A stretch of DNA of 64,000 nt from the NCBI GenBank assembly GCA_028291985.1, contig JAQGNE010000028.1, forward strand, positions 36,320 through 100,319. Direction: 5' to 3'. Under the pieces are notes generated by a model that ran no database searches, was not told the DNA's origin, and worked only from the letters and a program-made list of their open reading frames with translations. The position numbers were made by a program, and so were the translations under genes. Below are positions 29,806-39,788 of the stretch, one piece after another (the stretch's first letter is position 1; the number at the start of each line of letters is the position of its first letter). The stretch comes from Polaromonas sp. (GTDB lineage: Bacteria > Pseudomonadota > Gammaproteobacteria > Burkholderiales > Burkholderiaceae_C).

Positions 29806-30364
29806 TCTTGCAAGGGGAATGTCGTCTTCCATCAATGGCTTCTTCAGGCTGCTTGAAGTGCTGATCGTTGCCAGCATGGTGGCCATGGTCATCATGGTGT
29901 TCGGCAATGTGGTGCTGCGTTACGGCTTCAATTCCGGCATTGATGTGTCGGACGAAATGGCGCGTTACAGCTTCATCTGGCTCACCTATATCGGCGCCAT
30001 GGTGGCTATGCGCGAGAAAGGTCACCTGGGCGTTGACACGCTGGTCAAGCGCCTGGGCGTTGGTGGCAAAAAGCTCTGCCTTTTTGTCAGTGAACTTCTG
30101 ATGCTGGGCTGCAACGTGCTTTTCTTCGTGGGCACCTGGAAAATGCATGCCTTGCAGCTCAGCAATGTCTCACCGGTGGTTGGCCTGTCGATGATCTGGG
30201 TTTATGGCGTGGGTTATGTCGTCGGTGTTGTCATGGGGCTCATGAATCTGGACGTGCTCTACAGGCTGCTGACCGGCAGGCTGCGCGACGATGAACTGGT
30301 TCAGGTGATCGAGACCGAAGGCCTCGCCGACGTCGAAAAAGAATTCGGACAGGCCAAGCCATGA
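29798..30364 (+). CDS. dctQ: TRAP transporter small permease (DctQ)
   Basis: Four-helix membrane subunit of a TRAP-type secondary transporter. Helices at about residues 20-42, 55-77, 95-117 and 133-155; NVVLRYGFNSGIDVSDE and FIWLTYIGAMVAMREKGHLGVD are DctQ signatures. TTG at 29798 has GAGAAGGAG 8 nt upstream and overlaps the regulator's stop; ATG at 29819 has a purine stretch that is too close. Overlaps dctM by 4 bases. Confidence 0.88.
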   Translation: MVDLARGMSSSINGFFRLLEVLIVASMVAMVIMVFGNVVLRYGFNSGIDVSDEMARYSFIWLTYIGAMVAMREKGHLGVDTLVKRLGVGGKKLCLFVSELLMLGCNVLFFVGTWKMHALQLSNVSPVVGLSMIWVYGVGYVVGVVMGLMNLDVLYRLLTGRLRDDELVQVIETEGLADVEKEFGQAKP

Positions 30365-31659
30365 CCGTTACCGTGTTCATCGTCAGCCTGCTGGCCGCCA
30401 TGGCCATCGGCATGCCTATCGCCTATGCGCTGCTGGTGTGCGGCCTGACCCTGATGGCTTTTCTGGCGGCCACCAGCGGACTTGTCACCTTTGACAGCCA
30501 GATCCTGGCGCAGCGCTTCGTTGATGGGGCTGACAACTTTCCCCTGCTGGCTGTGCCGTTCTTCATGCTCGCGGGGGAATTCATGAACGCCGGGGGTCTG
30601 AGCCGGAGAATCGTCAACATGGCAATGGCCTGGGTGGGGCACTACCGCGGCGGGCTCGGTTATGTCACGGTCGTGGCGGCGGTGATCATGGCTTCGCTCT
30701 CGGGCTCCGCGGTGGCAGATACCGCTGCGCTGGCAGCCTTGTTGATCCCCATGATGCGGGCTGCGGGCTACGACGTGAACCGTGCCGCCGGGCTGGTTTC
30801 GTCGGGCGGCATCATCGCGCCTGTGATACCGCCATCCATCGGCATGATCATCTTTGGCGTAGCAGGCAATGTCTCCATCACCAAGCTGTTTCTGGCCGGC
30901 ATCGTTCCGGGCGTGCTGATGGGTGTTGCCGTCGGCCTGACCTGGTGGTGGGTCGCCAAAAAGGAAAAAGTGCTGCCTGCCGACAAGGTCGACATGCCGA
31001 CGCGCCTGAAGATCACGGCGCAGGGCAGCCTGGCGCTGGCGCTGCCGGTCATCATCATCGGCGGTATGAAGTTTGGTGTTTTCACACCCACTGAAGCTGC
31101 AGTGGTGGCGGCAGTCTACAGCCTGGCGGTGGGCCTGTTCGTGTACCGCGAACTGAAGATATCGCAGCTGTACGGGCTGGTGCTGAAGGCCGGCAAGACA
31201 ACAGCAGTGGTGATGTTCCTGGTCGCGGCAGCTATGGTCAGTGCCTGGCTCATCACCGTGGCCAACATCCCATCCGAGGTCGCCGACATGCTGTCACCCT
31301 TCATGGACAACAAGATGCTGCTCATGTTTGTGATGATGGTGCTGATCGTCATCGTGGGCACCGCGCTCGATTTCACCCCGACCGTGCTCATCCTCACACC
31401 GGTGCTGATGCCGGTGGTGTTGAAAGCCGGAATCGATCCGGTTTACTTTGGCGTGATGTTCATCATGAACAATGCCATAGGCCTTATTACCCCGCCCGTG
31501 GGAACCGTGCTGAACGTCGTGTGCGGTGTGGCCAAGATCTCGATGGACGATGCCTTCAAGGGCGTGATGCCCTTTTTGCTCGCGCAGCTTGCCGTACTTT
31601 TTCTGCTGGTGCTGTTTCCGCAGATTGTCACCGTGCCATTGCAGTGGTGGATGCGTTGA
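30361..31659 (+). CDS. dctM: TRAP transporter large permease (DctM)
   Basis: 432 residues, about 12 membrane segments; carries substrate and coupling ions. GIPxAxA-like start (AIGMPIAYALLVCG), PFFMLAGEFMNAGGLSRRIV, SGSAVADTAALA and the SGGIIAPVIPPSIGMIIFG signature are family hallmarks, and PPVGTVLNVVCG lies near the end. ATGA overlap with dctQ shows coupling. Confidence 0.93.
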   Translation: MTVTVFIVSLLAAMAIGMPIAYALLVCGLTLMAFLAATSGLVTFDSQILAQRFVDGADNFPLLAVPFFMLAGEFMNAGGLSRRIVNMAMAWVGHYRGGLGYVTVVAAVIMASLSGSAVADTAALAALLIPMMRAAGYDVNRAAGLVSSGGIIAPVIPPSIGMIIFGVAGNVSITKLFLAGIVPGVLMGVAVGLTWWWVAKKEKVLPADKVDMPTRLKITAQGSLALALPVIIIGGMKFGVFTPTEAAVVAAVYSLAVGLFVYRELKISQLYGLVLKAGKTTAVVMFLVAAAMVSAWLITVANIPSEVADMLSPFMDNKMLLMFVMMVLIVIVGTALDFTPTVLILTPVLMPVVLKAGIDPVYFGVMFIMNNAIGLITPPVGTVLNVVCGVAKISMDDAFKGVMPFLLAQLAVLFLLVLFPQIVTVPLQWWMR

Positions 31660-31721
31660 CAGGCTCATTTATCAACGTGACAACAAGCCAACCCGGCTAT
31701 TACGACCCCAAGGAGACCCTC

Positions 31722-32756
31722 ATGCTCAAACGTAGAACCCTTATGTCAACCGTGGCTTCAGCCGTTCTGGCGACGGCCGCAGGCGCCACCCTGATGATGA
31801 GCAATGCGGCGTATGCCCAGTACGCCGAGCGAACCATCAAGTTCACCAACGGCGTGGCCGAAGACCACCCAGTGGGGCTCGGCGTCAAGAAGATGCAGGA
31901 AGTGCTCAATGCCAAGACCGGAGGCAAGATCAAGATCAATGCTTTCTGGAACAACGCGGCCGGCGGTGATTTGCAGGCCACCCAGGCGCTACGCGCCGGC
32001 ACGCAAGAGATGGTCTGCACCTCGTCGTCTCCGTTGGTCGGCATCATCAAGGAACTCGGCGTTTTCGACCTTCCATTTCTGTTTGCCAACGAAAAAGAGG
32101 CAGATGCGGTATTGGACGGACCGGCCGGCGCCTACTTCAACAAAAAGCTCGAAGAAGCTGGCCTGGTCAATCTGGCTTATTGGGAAAACGGTTTCCGCAA
32201 CTTGACCAACAACAAGCGTCCAGTGGCAAAAGCGGAGGACTTTGAAGGCGTTAAGGTTCGTGTCATGCAGAACAATATATTTCTGGACACCTTCAAGACC
32301 CTGGGCACCAACGCCGTCCCCATGAACTTTGGAGAGGTTTTCACGGCGCTTGAAACCAAGACGATTGACGGTCAGGAAAATCCTTTTGTCACCATCGAAA
32401 CGTCCAAGTTCAACGAGGTCCAAAAGTACTTGAGCGTGACGCGGCACGCCTATACGCCGTTTCTGGTCCTGTACAGCAAAAAGCTCTGGGATCAGCTCAA
32501 TCCACAGGAGCAGGCCGCCTTGAGGGAAGCCGCTATCGAAGGCCAGAAGGTGCAGCGCACGGCGATTCGTTCGCAGTCGGAAAAGTCATTGGCCAGCCTG
32601 AAAACAAAAGGCATGCAGGTCAACGAGATCACGCCAGCCGAGCAGCGCCGCATGTTTGAAAAGGTCAAGCCGGTATACGACAAGAATGTGCCGACGATTG
32701 GTGCCGAGCCGGTGAACATCGTGCTGGAAGCGTTGAAGAAAGTGCGCGGCGGCTGA
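31722..32756 (+). CDS. dctP: TRAP transporter solute-binding protein (DctP)
   Basis: Periplasmic receptor of the TRAP system. 344 residues with a signal peptide (RRTLMSTVASAVLATAAG, cleavage after AYA), KFTNGVAEDHPVG, FEGVKVRVMQNN with the carboxylate-binding Arg of the DctP family, and ENPFVTIETSKF. AAGGAG at 31710 precedes ATG 31722; the frame from 31521 lies inside dctM. The ligand is probably a sugar acid, judged from the neighbours. Confidence 0.93.
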   Translation: MLKRRTLMSTVASAVLATAAGATLMMSNAAYAQYAERTIKFTNGVAEDHPVGLGVKKMQEVLNAKTGGKIKINAFWNNAAGGDLQATQALRAGTQEMVCTSSSPLVGIIKELGVFDLPFLFANEKEADAVLDGPAGAYFNKKLEEAGLVNLAYWENGFRNLTNNKRPVAKAEDFEGVKVRVMQNNIFLDTFKTLGTNAVPMNFGEVFTALETKTIDGQENPFVTIETSKFNEVQKYLSVTRHAYTPFLVLYSKKLWDQLNPQEQAALREAAIEGQKVQRTAIRSQSEKSLASLKTKGMQVNEITPAEQRRMFEKVKPVYDKNVPTIGAEPVNIVLEALKKVRGG

Positions 32757-32784
32757 GTTACTGCGGCTGTTTCGATCGAAAAGA

Positions 32785-32805
32785 CCGCCGGAGCAATCCC
32801 GGCGG
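32785..32805 (+). terminator. Hairpin after dctP
   Basis: CCGCCGG-AGCAATC-CCGGCGG, a perfect 7-bp stem 28 bases after the dctP stop. Only CCCATCTTTAA follows, so it may stabilise the mRNA end or attenuate transcription rather than fully terminate. Confidence 0.45.
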
Positions 32806-32885
32806 CCCATCTTTAACGCGTGCGGCAACCTCACAACTCAACATGATGCCGAGGCCGGAAAGCCGACAAACATCGGAAACTGATC

Positions 32886-34088
32886 TTGAAAATCACCGAC
32901 GTCGAAACGATTCGCCTAGGCGAGTTTCCCAACATCATATGGGTACGCCTTCATACCGACGAAGGGCTGAGCGGCCTGGGTGAAACGTTCATGGGCGCGG
33001 CCGCGGTAGAGGCGTACTTGCATGAATGGGTGGCTCCCAAGCTGCTCGGACAAAACCCGCTGCACATTGAAGCGCGCAACCGTGACATCACCGGCTACCT
33101 GGGTTGGCGCGGCTCCGGTGTCGAAACGCGTGGCAACTCGGCAGCCGACATTGCGCTGTGGGATATTTTTGGCAAAGCCGCCAACATGCCAGTGCATACC
33201 GCCCTGGGCGGCAAAAGCCGCGACGCCATACGCATTTACAACACCTGTGCCGGCTACGAGTACATCCGGAGCGCTGCCAACCAGACCAGCTCGAACTGGG
33301 GATTGAGCACCAAGAAAGCCGGGCCATATGAAGACCTGCAAGGCTTTTTGCACCATGCTGACGAACTGGCCGAGTCCCTGTTGTCCGAAGGTATCACCGG
33401 CATGAAGATATGGCCGTTTGATACGGCCGCCGAAAAAAGCCATGGCCAGTACATCAGCCCTGAAGATCTTGACCTGGCCCTTGAACCGTTTCGCAGGATC
33501 CGTGATGCAGTGGGCGACAAAATGGACATCATGGTGGAGTTTCACAGTTTGTGGCGCCTGCCAATGGCCCAAAAGATCGCGCGTGCGCTCAAGCCCTTCA
33601 ACACCTTCTGGCATGAAGACGCCATTCGCATGGATTCGCTCGACCTGCTCAGGCAGTACGCCAAAGATTGCGATGCGCTGATCTGCGCCAGCGAAACCCT
33701 CAGCTACAAATGGGGCTTCAAGGATTACCTGCAAACGGGTGTTGCCGGCGTAGCCATGCTGGACCTGAGCTGGTGCGGCGGTCTGACCGAGGCCCGCAAG
33801 ATTGCAGCCATGGCCGACGCCTGGCAATTGCCGGTAGCGCCACACGACTGCACCGGGCCGGTGGTGTGGGCTGCATCAACGCACTTGTCGCTGCATGCGC
33901 CGAATGCGCTGGTTCAGGAAAGCGTTCGCGCGTTTTACACAGGCTGGTACCGGGAACTGGTGACCGAGCTTCCAGTCGTGAGCAAGGGCATGATCAGCCT
34001 GAATGACAAGCCGGGGCTGGGCCTGGAGCTGCTGCCCGACCTGCACAAGCGCGCCGATGCCATCGTGCGGCACACCGTGGCCGGGTAA
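32886..34088 (+). CDS. Enolase-superfamily (mandelate racemase group) enzyme, sugar-acid dehydratase-like
   Basis: 400 residues. N-terminal capping domain (KITDVETIRLG) and barrel with GMKIWPFD, a metal-ligand set VEFHSLW / WHEDAIR / ASETLSY, and the C-terminal APHDCTGPV holding the catalytic His. The motifs place it among MR-group acid-sugar dehydratases, but its substrate is not known to me. TTG at 32886 is the start, with GGAAA upstream. It follows the TRAP genes and probably acts on the imported acid. Confidence 0.85.
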   Translation: MKITDVETIRLGEFPNIIWVRLHTDEGLSGLGETFMGAAAVEAYLHEWVAPKLLGQNPLHIEARNRDITGYLGWRGSGVETRGNSAADIALWDIFGKAANMPVHTALGGKSRDAIRIYNTCAGYEYIRSAANQTSSNWGLSTKKAGPYEDLQGFLHHADELAESLLSEGITGMKIWPFDTAAEKSHGQYISPEDLDLALEPFRRIRDAVGDKMDIMVEFHSLWRLPMAQKIARALKPFNTFWHEDAIRMDSLDLLRQYAKDCDALICASETLSYKWGFKDYLQTGVAGVAMLDLSWCGGLTEARKIAAMADAWQLPVAPHDCTGPVVWAASTHLSLHAPNALVQESVRAFYTGWYRELVTELPVVSKGMISLNDKPGLGLELLPDLHKRADAIVRHTVAG

Positions 34089-34149
34089 TGCGCGTTGCCT
34101 TGTCGCCAGGACATGACATGACGACGTCAAACCATTGGAGCCACCCAAC

Positions 34150-35280
34150 ATGACACATGACCCGGACACGAAGATCAAATCGGTTGAGGCATTCATCCTG
34201 CATGTGCCGGTTACCGGTTCGCAGATTGCCGACAGCACACACAGTATTTCGCACTGGGGCGTCGTTGGCGTCCGTATCGAGACTTCAAGCGGTCTTGCAG
34301 GCTTTGGTTTTACTGGAACGCACGCCCACCTGCCCAGCGACCAGTTGATTGCCCGTTGCATAGAAACCTGCCACGGGCCTTTGCTGCTGGGCGAGGACGC
34401 TGGCGACATAGGGCGGCTCTGGCAGAAGCTGGCACGCAACCCGGCCTTGCAATGGGTGGGCCGCGCCGGCATCACCACGCTGGCGCATGCCGCCGTTGAC
34501 GTGGCTTTGTGGGACATCAAGGCCAAGGCTGCACAGCAACCGCTATGGAAGCTGCTGGGCGGGCGGGTGCGCGAAAAGGTTCGCGCCTACAACACGGATA
34601 TCGGCTGGCTCAGCATCCCGGACGACCAGCTGGTGAGCGGCGCGCAGCGCGCTGCAGCCGACGGCTTTACCGGCATCAAGATCAAGGTCGGTTCAAGCGT
34701 GGAGCGTGACCTGCGCCGTCTGGCGGCGGTGCGTGAAGCCATTGGCCCGGATGTCACCCTGGCCGTCGACGGCAACGGCAAATGGGACCTGGCGAGTTGC
34801 CAGCGTTTTTGCCGCGCCGCCGAGGCACTGGACGTCTTCTGGTTTGAAGAGCCTTTGTGGCACGACGATGTGCGGGGCCATGCGCAACTGGCCCGCACCA
34901 CCAGCATCCCTGTTGCCCTGGGCGAGCAGCTCTATACCACCGATGCCTTTGCCCACTTTTTTGCACAGCAGGCGATTCATTGGGTGCAGCCCGACACCAC
35001 GCGCATGGCCGGCTTGAGCGAGGTGCTGCGGGTGTGTGACACCGCCCATTCCTTCAGGCTTCCGGTGGCGCCGCATGCAGGCGACATGAGCCAGGTGCAC
35101 GTGCATTTGTCGTACGCGCATCCGGCCTGCGAGGTACTGGAGTTCATTCCGTGGATCAAGGATTGCTTTACCGACCCGGCCGAGGTGATTGATGGCTACT
35201 TCCGGCTTCCTCAGCTGCCAGGAGCCGGCACCACGCCTACCCCGTCTGCCTGGGACCAGCATCGCAAGGCTACATCGTAA
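34150..35280 (+). CDS. Enolase-superfamily (mandelate racemase group) enzyme, second copy
   Basis: 376 residues with the canonical MR-type barrel set: GIKIKVG (KxK base), [24 protein letters not shown] and VAPHAGD (His of the His-Asp dyad). It is not a close paralogue of the preceding gene, which lacks the KxK form, so the two should use different stereochemistry or substrates. ATG at 34150 follows GGAG by 10 nt. 61 bp after the first enzyme. Confidence 0.86.
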   Translation: MTHDPDTKIKSVEAFILHVPVTGSQIADSTHSISHWGVVGVRIETSSGLAGFGFTGTHAHLPSDQLIARCIETCHGPLLLGEDAGDIGRLWQKLARNPALQWVGRAGITTLAHAAVDVALWDIKAKAAQQPLWKLLGGRVREKVRAYNTDIGWLSIPDDQLVSGAQRAAADGFTGIKIKVGSSVERDLRRLAAVREAIGPDVTLAVDGNGKWDLASCQRFCRAAEALDVFWFEEPLWHDDVRGHAQLARTTSIPVALGEQLYTTDAFAHFFAQQAIHWVQPDTTRMAGLSEVLRVCDTAHSFRLPVAPHAGDMSQVHVHLSYAHPACEVLEFIPWIKDCFTDPAEVIDGYFRLPQLPGAGTTPTPSAWDQHRKATS

Positions 35281-35300
35281 ACAGACCACAAGGTTGCTCG

Positions 35301-35317
35301 GCTATGAATTTAAGAGC
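35301..35317 (+). repeat. Long AT-rich repeat with GCTA-N9-GAGC core (intergenic)
   Basis: GCTATGAATTTAAGAGC, followed by TACAGCCCCTTG and a second arm CTACAGCCCTAAAAGGC up to about 35361. On the minus strand it lines up with the copies at 11341 and 22355. It fills the convergent spacer between the second enolase-type gene and the epimerase-like gene and may act as a terminator. Confidence 0.55.
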
Positions 35318-35365
35318 TACAGCCCCTTGTAATTGCTGGTCTACAGCCCTAAAAGGCTTAAAAAA

Positions 35366-36004
35366 TCAGTATTTCAGCAAATCGCCCGACAGCAGAACCG
35401 ATCGGCCTGCAGGGCATGAGCACACCGTGTGCACCAGTGCATTGGCGACCTGTGCGGCATGAACCGGGCGATAGTTGGCCGGTAGCAGACCGCCGAACAG
35501 CCCTCCAGCCATCTGGGCAATTTTTTCGGCAGGGCGCGGCGTCTGGTTCAACGCACCTCGGTCACCGAGGAGTAACGAGGGGCGTGCAATCACCAGCACC
35601 TCGAACCCAAGGGCTTGTACGGCGTCTTCCATCTCGCCTTTGGCGCGACTGTAAAGGATATTGGATCGCGCATCGGCGCCCATGGCGCTGACAACGCCAA
35701 GGCGTGTGGCGCCTGCCAGCCGGCACGCCCGTGCAACGGTCACAACCGCATCGACATCGACCGCACGAAAAGCTGCCGCGCTGCCCGCCTGCTTGATGGT
35801 GGTACCCAGCGTGACGTACACATCATCAACGGCCGGCGCGGCAAAGCTGGCCGTCAACGCGTTGTGGTGAAACATGAGCTTGGGATGCTCAATCGTTGGG
35901 GCGCGGCGGCCCACCGCATGAACCGCCGAACAGGTGTCAGCGGCCAGTAAACGGGCCAGGACCGCCCGGCCGACGAGGCCCGTTGCTCCTGCCACCAGCG
36001 CCAC
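35366..36004 (-). CDS. NAD(P)-binding Rossmann epimerase/oxidoreductase-like protein
   Basis: Atypical SDR-type fold: [20 protein letters not shown] is the N-terminal Gly-rich strand, followed by [27 protein letters not shown] and [12 protein letters not shown] (Y-x3-K), [12 protein letters not shown]. About 212 residues if translation starts at GTG 36004, exactly where the fold begins. The open frame runs further up (to 36409) but only as an out-of-frame read of rhlE repeats. It overlaps the rhlE 3' end by 68 bases. Confidence 0.8.
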   Translation of the reverse strand: MALVAGATGLVGRAVLARLLAADTCSAVHAVGRRAPTIEHPKLMFHHNALTASFAAPAVDDVYVTLGTTIKQAGSAAAFRAVDVDAVVTVARACRLAGATRLGVVSAMGADARSNILYSRAKGEMEDAVQALGFEVLVIARPSLLLGDRGALNQTPRPAEKIAQMAGGLFGGLLPANYRPVHAAQVANALVHTVCSCPAGRSVLLSGDLLKY

Positions 36005-37682
36005 CCGACCCGCCGCCGCCCGAGCGGTTGCCGCCGCGGAAGCCACCGCGGTTGCCGCCTGTGGGCTGCCCTGACGACGGGAAGCCTGAAGAGGCGTGGC
36101 TGGCGGGCTGGTGGTTGTCGAAGTCATTGCGCGGTTCTCCTCGTGGCTCGCTGCGCGGCGCCCGCGGCGGCTGGTCATCGCGGTAACGCGGTGCCTGGGC
36201 CTGGGCCTGGCGTGGCTGGCCAGCCGGCTGGCCGTAGCCCGAGTTCTGGCGTGGTTGCCCGGGGTTAGGGGTGCGTGGGCCTCTGCCGCTGCCACCGCCG
36301 CCGTTACCACCACCGGCGTTTGCGCCGTTTGCAGGTCCGCGGCCACGGCCGCCGCCGTTGTTGCCGCCACCAGCTGCGCCGCGCGATGGCTGCGATCCTT
36401 TGGTGTCACGTATGCGCTGCATCATCTCGGTGCGGGCAGCCTTTGCGGCGGCCTGCATCACGTCGCGGCTTGGCGGCTTGCCCAGGCCACCCCAGATGGT
36501 CTGGCGTCCCATGGCCAGCGGTTCTGCTTTCTCGCCAGCCTCGGCCTCAAAGCCGGCCACGTTCACCACCTCGATGTTTTGCTTGGTGAAACGCTCGATG
36601 TCCTGCATGAATCCTTCTTCATCCAGGCACACCAGGCTCACCGCCTCGCCGCTGTTCCCGGCGCGGCCGGTGCGGCCGATGCGGTGAACATAGTCTTCGC
36701 TGACGTTCGGAATTTCGTAATTGACCACGTGCGGCAACTCGTCGATGTCAATGCCGCGGGCGGCGATATCAGTCGCCACCAGCGCGCGAATCGTGCCGCT
36801 TTTGAAGTCGGCGAGCGCCTGCGTGCGCGCCGTCTGGCTCTTGTTGCCATGCAGAGCCATCGCCGGAATGCCGTTTTTGCTCAGGTGCTCGGCGACATTG
36901 TTGGCGCCAAACTTGGTACGGGTGAACACCAGCACCTGGCTCCAGTTGTGCTCATTGATGATGTGGGTGAGCAGCGCTTTTTTCTTGCCGCGGCCAACCG
37001 GGTGAATAGTCTGCGTGATGCGCTGCACCGTGGTGTTGCGTGGGGTGACCTGGATATGCAATGGGTCACGCAGCAGGCCGTTGGCCAAGTCGCGAATCTC
37101 GTCGCTGAAAGTAGCGCTGAACAGCAGCGACTGCTTTTGCTTGGGCACCAGCGCCAGAACTTTCTTGATGTCGTGGATGAAGCCCATGTCCAGCATGCGG
37201 TCAGCCTCGTCAAGCACCAGGATTTGCACCTGGCTCAAATCCAGCGTGCCCTGGCCTGCATGGTCAAGCAGACGGCCCGGCGTTGCCACCAGGATGTCAA
37301 CGCCGCGGCGCAGTTTTTCAATCTGGGCGCCCATGCCGACACCGCCGAACATCACCATCGATGTCAGGTCCAGGTACTTGCCATAGACGCGCACGCTTTC
37401 CTCAACCTGGGCGGCGAGTTCGCGTGTCGGGGTCATGATGAGTGCGCGCACCGCGTTGACGCCACGGCGGTTGGTCAGGCGTGGCTCGGTCGACAGGCGC
37501 TGCAGCATAGGCAGCGTGAATGCGGCGGTTTTTCCGGTTCCGGTCTGTGCGCCGCCAAGCAGGTCCTTGCCAGCGAGTACGGAGGGTATTGCCTGGGCCT
37601 GGATAGGGGTGGGCGTGTCGTAGCCTTGCTCGAGCACGGCTTTAAGAATGGCCGGAGCCAGGTTCAATTCGTCAAAGGTCAT
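35937..37682 (-). CDS. rhlE: DEAD-box RNA helicase RhlE
   Basis: ATP-dependent RNA helicase, ribosome and RNA-decay related. 581 residues; motifs in order: [10 protein letters not shown] (Q), AQTGTGKT (I), PTRELA (Ia), TPGR (Ib), DEAD (II), SAT (III), [10 protein letters not shown] (V), HRIGRTGR (VI). The last about 180 residues are a disordered Gly/Arg/Asn/Pro tail (GGGN, RGG and QPRQ repeats) typical of RhlE in this group and likely RNA-binding. ATG 37682 is conserved; the frame to 37769 is not. Confidence 0.95.
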   Translation of the reverse strand: MTFDELNLAPAILKAVLEQGYDTPTPIQAQAIPSVLAGKDLLGGAQTGTGKTAAFTLPMLQRLSTEPRLTNRRGVNAVRALIMTPTRELAAQVEESVRVYGKYLDLTSMVMFGGVGMGAQIEKLRRGVDILVATPGRLLDHAGQGTLDLSQVQILVLDEADRMLDMGFIHDIKKVLALVPKQKQSLLFSATFSDEIRDLANGLLRDPLHIQVTPRNTTVQRITQTIHPVGRGKKKALLTHIINEHNWSQVLVFTRTKFGANNVAEHLSKNGIPAMALHGNKSQTARTQALADFKSGTIRALVATDIAARGIDIDELPHVVNYEIPNVSEDYVHRIGRTGRAGNSGEAVSLVCLDEEGFMQDIERFTKQNIEVVNVAGFEAEAGEKAEPLAMGRQTIWGGLGKPPSRDVMQAAAKAARTEMMQRIRDTKGSQPSRGAAGGGNNGGGRGRGPANGANAGGGNGGGGSGRGPRTPNPGQPRQNSGYGQPAGQPRQAQAQAPRYRDDQPPRAPRSEPRGEPRNDFDNHQPASHASSGFPSSGQPTGGNRGGFRGGNRSGGGGSGGAGGRSNGPRRPGGPGPFTGR

Positions 37683-37994
37683 TGGATGCGCACCGCGGGG
37701 GTGCATTTTTGATCGGCCTGTTGGGCTTCTGTTGGAGAAGCACCGCCAGTGATAGGCAGATGGGGTCAAAAATTCGGGCCAGAAGTATCACGCTGCTGCT
37801 TGTGAAGCAGCCCGGGATGTGCCCAGATGTCGCGGGTAACTGGAGCCAACGACCGGGCAATTGTCTCACGGAACGATAATGGAAGGCTGTTTGCGAAAAT
37901 TTCGCCGCGTGGCCGGCGCGCCGTGCAACCGTGAAACTCTTCACTCGTGCGGCCCTCTTTTGATGACTTTCCCTTTTTTTAAAGACGACACCCG
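37683..37994. other. rhlE/ettA divergent spacer
   Basis: 312 bp with promoters of both genes. TTTCCCTTTTTTTAAAGACGAC precedes ettA (AAAGACGA may be its ribosome site). No palindrome, small gene or known RNA element was recognised. Confidence 0.35.
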
Positions 37995-39656
37995 ATGGCT
38001 CAATACGTGTTTACGATGAACAAGGTCGGCAAAATCGTGCCGCCCAAACGTCACATTCTCAAGGACGTTTCGCTCAGCTTTTTCCCCGGGGCCAAGATCG
38101 GCATGCTGGGCGTCAATGGCTCCGGCAAATCGACACTGCTCAAGATCATGGCCGGCCTGGACAAGGAGATCGAGGGCGAAGCGACTCCGATGCCCGGCCT
38201 GAACATTGGCTACCTGCCGCAGGAGCCCAAGCTCAATGACGAGCACACAGTACGTGAAAGTGTCGAAGACGGCATGGGCGCCGTATTTGCGGCCAAGGCG
38301 CAACTGGAGGCGGTGTATGCGGCTTACGCTGAAGAAGATGCTGATTTCGACGCGCTCGCAGCCGAGCAGGCCCGTCTCGAGGCCATCATCGCCACAGCTG
38401 GTACCGACTCCGAGCATCAGCTGGAAATCGCTGCCGATGCACTGCGCCTGCCGCCATGGGACGCCCGCATCGGCGTGCTGTCAGGCGGAGAAAAACGCCG
38501 CGTGGCTTTGTGCCGCCTGCTGCTGTCCAAGCCCGACATGCTGCTGCTTGACGAGCCCACCAACCACCTGGACGCTGAATCGGTCGACTGGCTGGAACAG
38601 TTTTTGCAGCGCTATCCGGGCACGGTAGTAGCCATTACCCATGACCGCTACTTTCTGGACAACGCAGCCGAGTGGATTCTGGAGCTTGACCGCGGCCACG
38701 GCATTCCGTGGAAAGGCAACTACAGTACCTGGCTCGACCAGAAAGGCGAGCGCCTCGCACAAGAGCAAAAGGGCGAAGAGGCACGCGCCAAGGCACTGAA
38801 GAAAGAGCTGGAATGGTCGCGCCAGAACCCCAAAGCGCGCCAGGCCAAGAGTAAATCCCGGCTCGCGCGATTTGAGGAACTGAGCGATTTTGAGTATCAA
38901 AAACGGGTGGAGACCAACGAGATCTTCATTCCGGTTGCCGAGCGACTGGGCGCGCAGGTGATCGAGTTCAAGAATGTCAGCAAGTCTTTTGGTGACCGCC
39001 TGCTGATCGACAACTTGAGCTTCACCGTGCCGGCGGGTGCCATCGTCGGCATCATTGGCCCCAACGGCGCTGGTAAATCGACACTGTTCAAGCTGATCGC
39101 CGGCAAGGAGCAACCGGACAGCGGTGAAGTCGTCAAGGGATCCACCGTGCGCATGGCGTTTGTAGACCAGAGCCGTGATGACCTGGCCAATGAAAAGACC
39201 GTATGGGAAGACATCTCGGGCGGCCTGGACATCCTGAACGTCGGCAAGTTCCAGATGCCAAGCCGCGCGTACGCCGGCCGCTTCAACTTCAACGGCGGCG
39301 ACCAGCAAAAACGCGTCGGCACCCTGTCGGGCGGTGAGCGCGGCCGGCTGCACCTGGCCAAGACGCTGATTGCTGGCGGCAATGTGCTGATGCTTGACGA
39401 GCCGTCCAACGATCTGGACGTGGAAACCCTGCGCGCGCTGGAAGACGCCTTGCTGGAGTTCGCCGGCTCGGTCATGGTCATCAGCCACGACCGCTGGTTT
39501 CTCGACCGTATCGCGACCCACATTCTGGCGGCCGAGGGCGACAGCCAGTGGACCTTCTTTGACGGCAACTACCAGGAATATGAAGCGGATAAGAAGAAGC
39601 GTCTGGGCGAAGAGGGTGCCAAGCCGAAGCGCATGCGTTTCAAGGCCCTCAAGTAA
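37995..39656 (+). CDS. ettA: Energy-dependent translational throttle protein EttA (ABC-F)
   Basis: Ribosome-associated ABC-F ATPase that gates the first elongation step according to ATP/ADP. 553 residues, two nucleotide-binding domains: GVNGSGKST and GPNGAGKST (Walker A), LSGGEKRRVALCRLL and LSGGERGRLHLAKTL (signatures), LLLDEPTNHLD and LMLDEPSNDLD. The arm and linker (WSRQNPKARQAKSKSRLARFEEL, here quoted as NPKARQAKSKSRLARF) are EttA-specific. It ends with a basic RMRFKALK tail. Confidence 0.97.
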   Translation: MAQYVFTMNKVGKIVPPKRHILKDVSLSFFPGAKIGMLGVNGSGKSTLLKIMAGLDKEIEGEATPMPGLNIGYLPQEPKLNDEHTVRESVEDGMGAVFAAKAQLEAVYAAYAEEDADFDALAAEQARLEAIIATAGTDSEHQLEIAADALRLPPWDARIGVLSGGEKRRVALCRLLLSKPDMLLLDEPTNHLDAESVDWLEQFLQRYPGTVVAITHDRYFLDNAAEWILELDRGHGIPWKGNYSTWLDQKGERLAQEQKGEEARAKALKKELEWSRQNPKARQAKSKSRLARFEELSDFEYQKRVETNEIFIPVAERLGAQVIEFKNVSKSFGDRLLIDNLSFTVPAGAIVGIIGPNGAGKSTLFKLIAGKEQPDSGEVVKGSTVRMAFVDQSRDDLANEKTVWEDISGGLDILNVGKFQMPSRAYAGRFNFNGGDQQKRVGTLSGGERGRLHLAKTLIAGGNVLMLDEPSNDLDVETLRALEDALLEFAGSVMVISHDRWFLDRIATHILAAEGDSQWTFFDGNYQEYEADKKKRLGEEGAKPKRMRFKALK

Positions 39657-39679
39657 TGCCACTAAGGTTGCTCACTGCG

Positions 39680-39752
39680 TGTGGCTCCCCCGCCCCCCAA
39701 CGGGGCCGCTGCGCCTGTGGTCCGGCACAGCCGGTCCCACGGCCCCTGTCTG
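39680..39752. repeat. GC-rich intergenic hairpin element
   Basis: GGCTCCCCCGCCCCCC-AACGGGGCCGCTGCGCC followed by GGTCCGGCACAGCCGGTCC, which has a CCGGC/GCCGG stem. The style matches a GC-rich dispersed element I associate with Comamonadaceae genomes. Only one copy is in this window, so the repeat status rests on memory, not on comparison here. Confidence 0.4.
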
Positions 39753-39788
39753 AAAAGAGCAGTAACTCCTGGTTTATAAGTACCCGTT

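Noticed and set aside
36005..36409. N-terminal extension of the epimerase-like frame
   Set aside because: It is an alternative-frame read of the rhlE Gly/Arg repeats and has no relation to a Rossmann N-terminus.
36096..37712. Long open frame (538 codons) on the + strand opposite rhlE
   Set aside because: It is the antisense of a clear DEAD-box helicase; its residues follow complementary codon patterns and no domain is recognisable.
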